A stretch of 64,000 bases of DNA, taken from the NCBI GenBank assembly GCA_947034895.1, contig OX344762.1:33584760-33648759 (forward strand). The letters are read 5' to 3'. Position numbers and translations under genes: made by a program. How positions within the stretch are numbered: position 1 is the stretch's first letter; every line of letters begins with the position of its first letter. The DNA comes from Rhytidiadelphus loreus (lineage: Eukaryota > Streptophyta > Bryopsida > Hypnales > Hylocomiaceae). Below the pieces are notes generated by a model. The model searched no databases. It was given only the letters and a program-made list of their open reading frames with translations, and was not told the DNA's origin. Of the stretch, positions 60,801 to 64,000 are shown in pieces.

Positions 60801-61763
60801 TATGTAATATGTAATGTACACAATCTAGATAGTCGAAACTACATCTATAGTATGAATGTATCCTAAGTCCTTGACATGTACCTCTAAACATACAAAGTCA
60901 ATGAAATTGTTAAGTCATATATAAGAAGATGAAAATAGAAGGTGATATAGAAAAAGAACCTGTGTGATGGTAAGGTAATGTTTAGCATGGGTCAGCCCTC
61001 CCTTCTTTTCACCCCCATCCTTGTTGACTACATCCTTCCTGTTAGAACTCACCCTTGTATTCTCATGCCACCAAAGTTGCACCATTTCAGCAGTGTATGT
61101 AGTTGTACCATCTTTCCTTTTCTGCCTTTGGAGAAGACTGAATCTTGATGCTCCTTCTGATGTTTTAGACTTTCTGTCCAAAGCTACCATGATGTTATCT
61201 GCTTTGGTTCCAAGCACCCTAGCCAACGCCCTTACACCACCAACTCCTGCACTCACTGCTGCATCAAGCAATGCACCCTTCCTGGATAGCATATGGTTAG
61301 AAAAAGGGATACTAAGGGCTTGTAGCTCACCCCTAAAACTTTGAATGAACATATGAATACTTTGAGCCTCTAATGGACGGGGATAATAGTAGGGTAGTAG
61401 GGGCCAAATTGTGTTGTGTCTAAGGACCTTTTCTAGTACATCTTGCCGACTTAGAGGACCTGGACAACTTTTCAACTCTTCAACAATATACTCTCTGATT
61501 TTTTGTGCAAGTCTATTGGAATCCCTAGAAGAGAGGACATCTAACTCTCCTGCCACATTCTCTATAGCTATAGAGGCAGCCTCCTCTGCTTCAATGAGAA
61601 CTTTCTGTCTACGTGTATCTTGATAGATCCGGTTGCGCTCTAATGTCTTTTGCCTTTGTACCTCAAACAATTATGCTTCTTGTTCTGCTTCTAAGGCCCT
61701 CTCAGCAGGTCCAGGCCGGGTGATGCCCTCTCTAGATCTCTTTCGCTTAGCAGAGTTACCCAT
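57879..61763 (-). CDS. Multi-exon DDE-like transposase gene, nearly intact
   Basis: Exons on the minus strand: 61763-60960, 60376-59936, 59648-59036, 58908-~58445 and ~58271-57879, about 904 codons. The first three introns have GT-AG ends and preserve phase. The last junction is uncertain because two candidate acceptors give frames differing by one base. The N-terminal exon is basic and helical. Exon 2 has over a dozen Cys (CSCSCPLC, CGAHSKCYK, CTNCG), a likely zinc-binding module. Exons 3 and 4 carry HIDFAENYSF, YYLSDDKKHDS, FSDGCAGQFKG and GHGKGEWDGAGAVVKR, whose conserved acids could be a DDE/D catalytic triad. A C-terminal domain with CPWGGEFEAG follows. I recall similar uncharacterised multicopy proteins from other eukaryotes but cannot name the superfamily. 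One in-frame TAA (61671-61673, CAA one change away) lies at codon 31. It faces the SET and dioxygenase genes. Confidence 0.7.
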
Positions 61764-61989
61764 CCTACATGGAAATGAGAAAAATTCAAAATAATTATAA
61801 GATTTTATCATAATACTAGATGCCATACACATACTTCAAAAAACTCCAATGACCATAGATGAAGGGTTTAGATGTTATTCTAAACATATAGAAAAAAAAC
61901 AATAAAAACTAAATTTCCATTCCCCAAGTTATAATAAAGAATAATCTAAAAGAACAATGGGTCAACTAGTTTTAGAGCAAAATACTCAC

Positions 61990-62382
61990 CGAGTTGGAGT
62001 TGGAAGAATCTGCAAGAGATTGGGTGGATTCTTCAATTATATCCGGTAGTATAAAGGTAGGGGCACCAAACAAAGAATCAGGACCCTTAGCCAACCGTTT
62101 GCGAGAATTTGCCTCAATCCTTGAACAGTGCATGTACCATGCAAGGTTTCCAACTTCTGAGACTGGGGTACCTGATATGTGAGTGTCTTGGACAATAGAA
62201 ATACTTCCACGCAAGCTACTTGACTCTGCTTCTAAACTCAGTGTATTAATAGAATTGGTAGAATGTGGATAATAATGTGTTATCAACTGTTGAACTAGTT
62301 GAGGAGGCTCCTTTTCAGAGTAGTAATCGGTAATTACTGTTTGAACAAAGGGACAATCCGGGGACTTCCTTTCTGCAGACAT
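61990..62382 (-). CDS. Probable upstream exon of the transposase gene
   Basis: A 131-codon frame starting at ATG 62382 and ending at a strong donor (TCG|GTGAGT). It is Ser/Glu-rich with no recognised domain. It could splice in phase to an acceptor within the first exon of the transposase gene (CTAAG|CGAAAG near 61750), by-passing the ATG at 61763 but not the stop at 61671. It could also be a separate small gene. Confidence 0.4.
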
Positions 62383-64000
62383 TAATGTTTAATTGTAGAA
62401 AACATACAAGGAATTCAAAATACGCCACTCTGCCCCTGCATCACAAGTCACCCAAAATAAGTGATGGCAAATGAATTAAATGAAATTCAAAAACAAAACT
62501 ATATAATTACCAATGAATTACCAATACAAGATAGAAATATATAATTATCAATGACTCAATGTTGTAGGGCAGCTCACTTGGAAAGATGTAAGTGCAGGAG
62601 ATGGAGATACAATATGCTTTCAAGTCCACATTGACCATGAGGTTTACGTTCTCTTAGTAGCAGTGGTACTGGTCACAGGTTTCTCTTAGTAGCGGTGGTA
62701 CTGGTCACAAGTAACATTACCATTAGCTTATGTCTACAATTGTCCTTCAAAAAGTACATTTAAAAGCATATTGGTCTCTAGGGATTGAAATCTCTACCCT
62801 AGCACTCTAGCTACTTGTTCATATGTAACATTCTAGAAAGAGAGCAAGTTGCACCTTTAAGTTAACTCATTAGCAATTGTTAAGTATAATTGTACTATTA
62901 AAGTAAACTGTATATACCTATTCTATGTTGTCCTATTTATGAATAGGGAAATTCAATTTTGCATTTCATTTTTGGTAATCAGAAGAGTGACAGTTTAATC
63001 TTCAATTGAAATGGAACTTTGAACATCGTAGGTCCAATTGTTGTTTGAAAGTAGAATTGAGGTATTTTGTATTCTTTAGTTCTTTGACATCTTTCTACTC
63101 TGACATCTTGAATTTCATAATGCATGCAATATACTTGACTCTCAATTATTGGTAGACCGGGGCAGTTTCTATTAAAAAAAACAGTGCTCAAAAACTACTC
63201 TACTGTTAAAATACATGTGAAGGTGAAACCAATTAAACCTAAGAGATGGGTGTACGTGTTTCAAACAGTTGGGCCTTCCTCTTCCTCCGCACAGCAGCTC
63301 CTTCCACCTACAAAGTTGGACGAATACTGGTATTTATCATCATAGCCTGTTTTAGAGGATTAGGCAACTCTAAACCTCAGAAAACTAAAAACTACAAGTG
63401 ACCACCACAGATCTAATGCTCCAAACAGGCAATAAAAACAGTGGCACCTCATATTTGAAAATATTGCCATTTCAACCATTGGTTGAGAAGTTCACAATGT
63501 TCAGTGCAATGAAACTCTTTATTTGCTTTCAAATAAAAAGATTGCCATGGTCACTAATATAAGCAGAAGTCTATCACATGAATACAAAGTCTTGTTCTGT
63601 CTGGATCGCCTTTCCTTGCTAAATCACAACTTAGGTCTCGGTTAGGGCATTCTCTACCTACTTGGGCAAAATCGAGGGGTATCAAGGCAAGTATTCAGAT
63701 TTTTTGATGATCATTTCCAAGAATTTTAAGTTAGATAGGAATGGAAGTAATGAAGTGACAGACTTGGTAAGGAAAGGTTCAGTTTCCAAACTCAAACCTT
63801 CAGGAACTAGCTCTACCCTAACAAAATAAACAAAAAGATTCCCCACCTTGTTTGCACAATCGGCTTGGAGATGTGGAAAGAGCAAAACTCCAGCAAAGAA
63901 CCTCCCGAATTGCCACAAACACCTTCACCTTGCAGAATTTCAGCGCGTCAGAGAAAGTTGAAGACATTGGCCAGGTGACTTCCGAATCACCGGTGCTTAA
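62383..64000. other. Right flank, no supportable gene
   Basis: AT-rich to ~63250, then mixed. A ~37 bp tandem duplication ('ttctcttagtagc.gtggtactggtcac') lies at 62650-62715. A 78-residue minus-strand frame at 63682-63918 has reasonable composition but no domain and may be part of a gene continuing beyond the window. Confidence 0.3.
62650..62715. repeat. ~37 bp tandem duplication
   Basis: Two copies of TCTCTTAGTAGC(A/G)GTGGT followed by ACTGGTCACA, one base different, directly adjacent. Confidence 0.8.

Noticed and set aside
57879..61763. Assigning the transposase to the KDZ group because a TET-like gene lies nearby
   Set aside because: The visible motifs do not resemble KDZ transposases as I know them; adjacency alone is not enough.
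1..64000. tRNA, rRNA or small nuclear RNA genes
   Set aside because: No cloverleaf with A- and B-box promoter words or rRNA-like segment was recognised on reading both strands; short or divergent ones could be missed by eye.

Overview
The window looks like nuclear DNA of a land plant. The evidence is an F-box/kelch-type gene with plant-like architecture, a SUVR-type SET domain split over many short exons, TTTAGGG-type interstitial telomeric repeats, and very many small plant-style DNA transposons. The mix of unfamiliar large transposons suggests a non-flowering land plant (moss, lycophyte or fern), but that is a weak inference.

Layout. 1-6.2 kb: AT-rich DNA with CACTA-type palindromic MITEs, a decayed reading frame (2.66-3.6 kb) and a repeat array. 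6.2-8.2 kb: a complete three-exon F-box gene on the minus strand, the only clearly ordinary host gene. 8.3-15.7 kb: repeats, including a ~750 bp fold-back and two more MITEs. 15.76-35.79 kb: a proposed single ~20 kb DNA transposon with degenerate terminal inverted repeats and a TTA target duplication. It carries a DUF7869-like transposase-like frame on the minus strand and at least four genes on the plus strand (one FCP1/HAD-phosphatase-like), all damaged by stops, frameshifts or insertions. About 22 copies of a 19-base near-palindrome, TTAACTCGA-N-TCGAGTTAA, lie only in its non-coding parts. A Mutator-like element (22.25-23.91 kb), with a CACTA MITE inside it, and two hAT-type elements are nested in it. 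36.8-42.3 kb: a third copy of the long CACTA MITE, coding debris, a GC-rich minisatellite split by another MITE, and an 838-codon frame with a RING-like finger. 45.3-62.4 kb: a nine-exon gene joining a RING-like/coiled-coil N-terminus to a SUVR-like histone methyltransferase domain, a TET/JBP-like 2OG-Fe(II) dioxygenase gene, and, convergent to these, a multi-exon DDE-like transposase gene.

How the genes may work together. Two regions pair a transposase-like gene with chromatin- or signalling-type cargo. The first is the 20 kb element with its repeated palindrome. The second is a 17 kb stretch with a histone-methyltransferase-like gene, a DNA-hydroxylase-like gene and a transposase. Both are candidates for large plant transposons that carry their own epigenetic machinery. 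Most stops in the damaged genes can be explained by single C-to-T (or G-to-A) changes, as expected for methylated, silenced DNA. All exon structures were read by eye from splice consensus and frame continuity.
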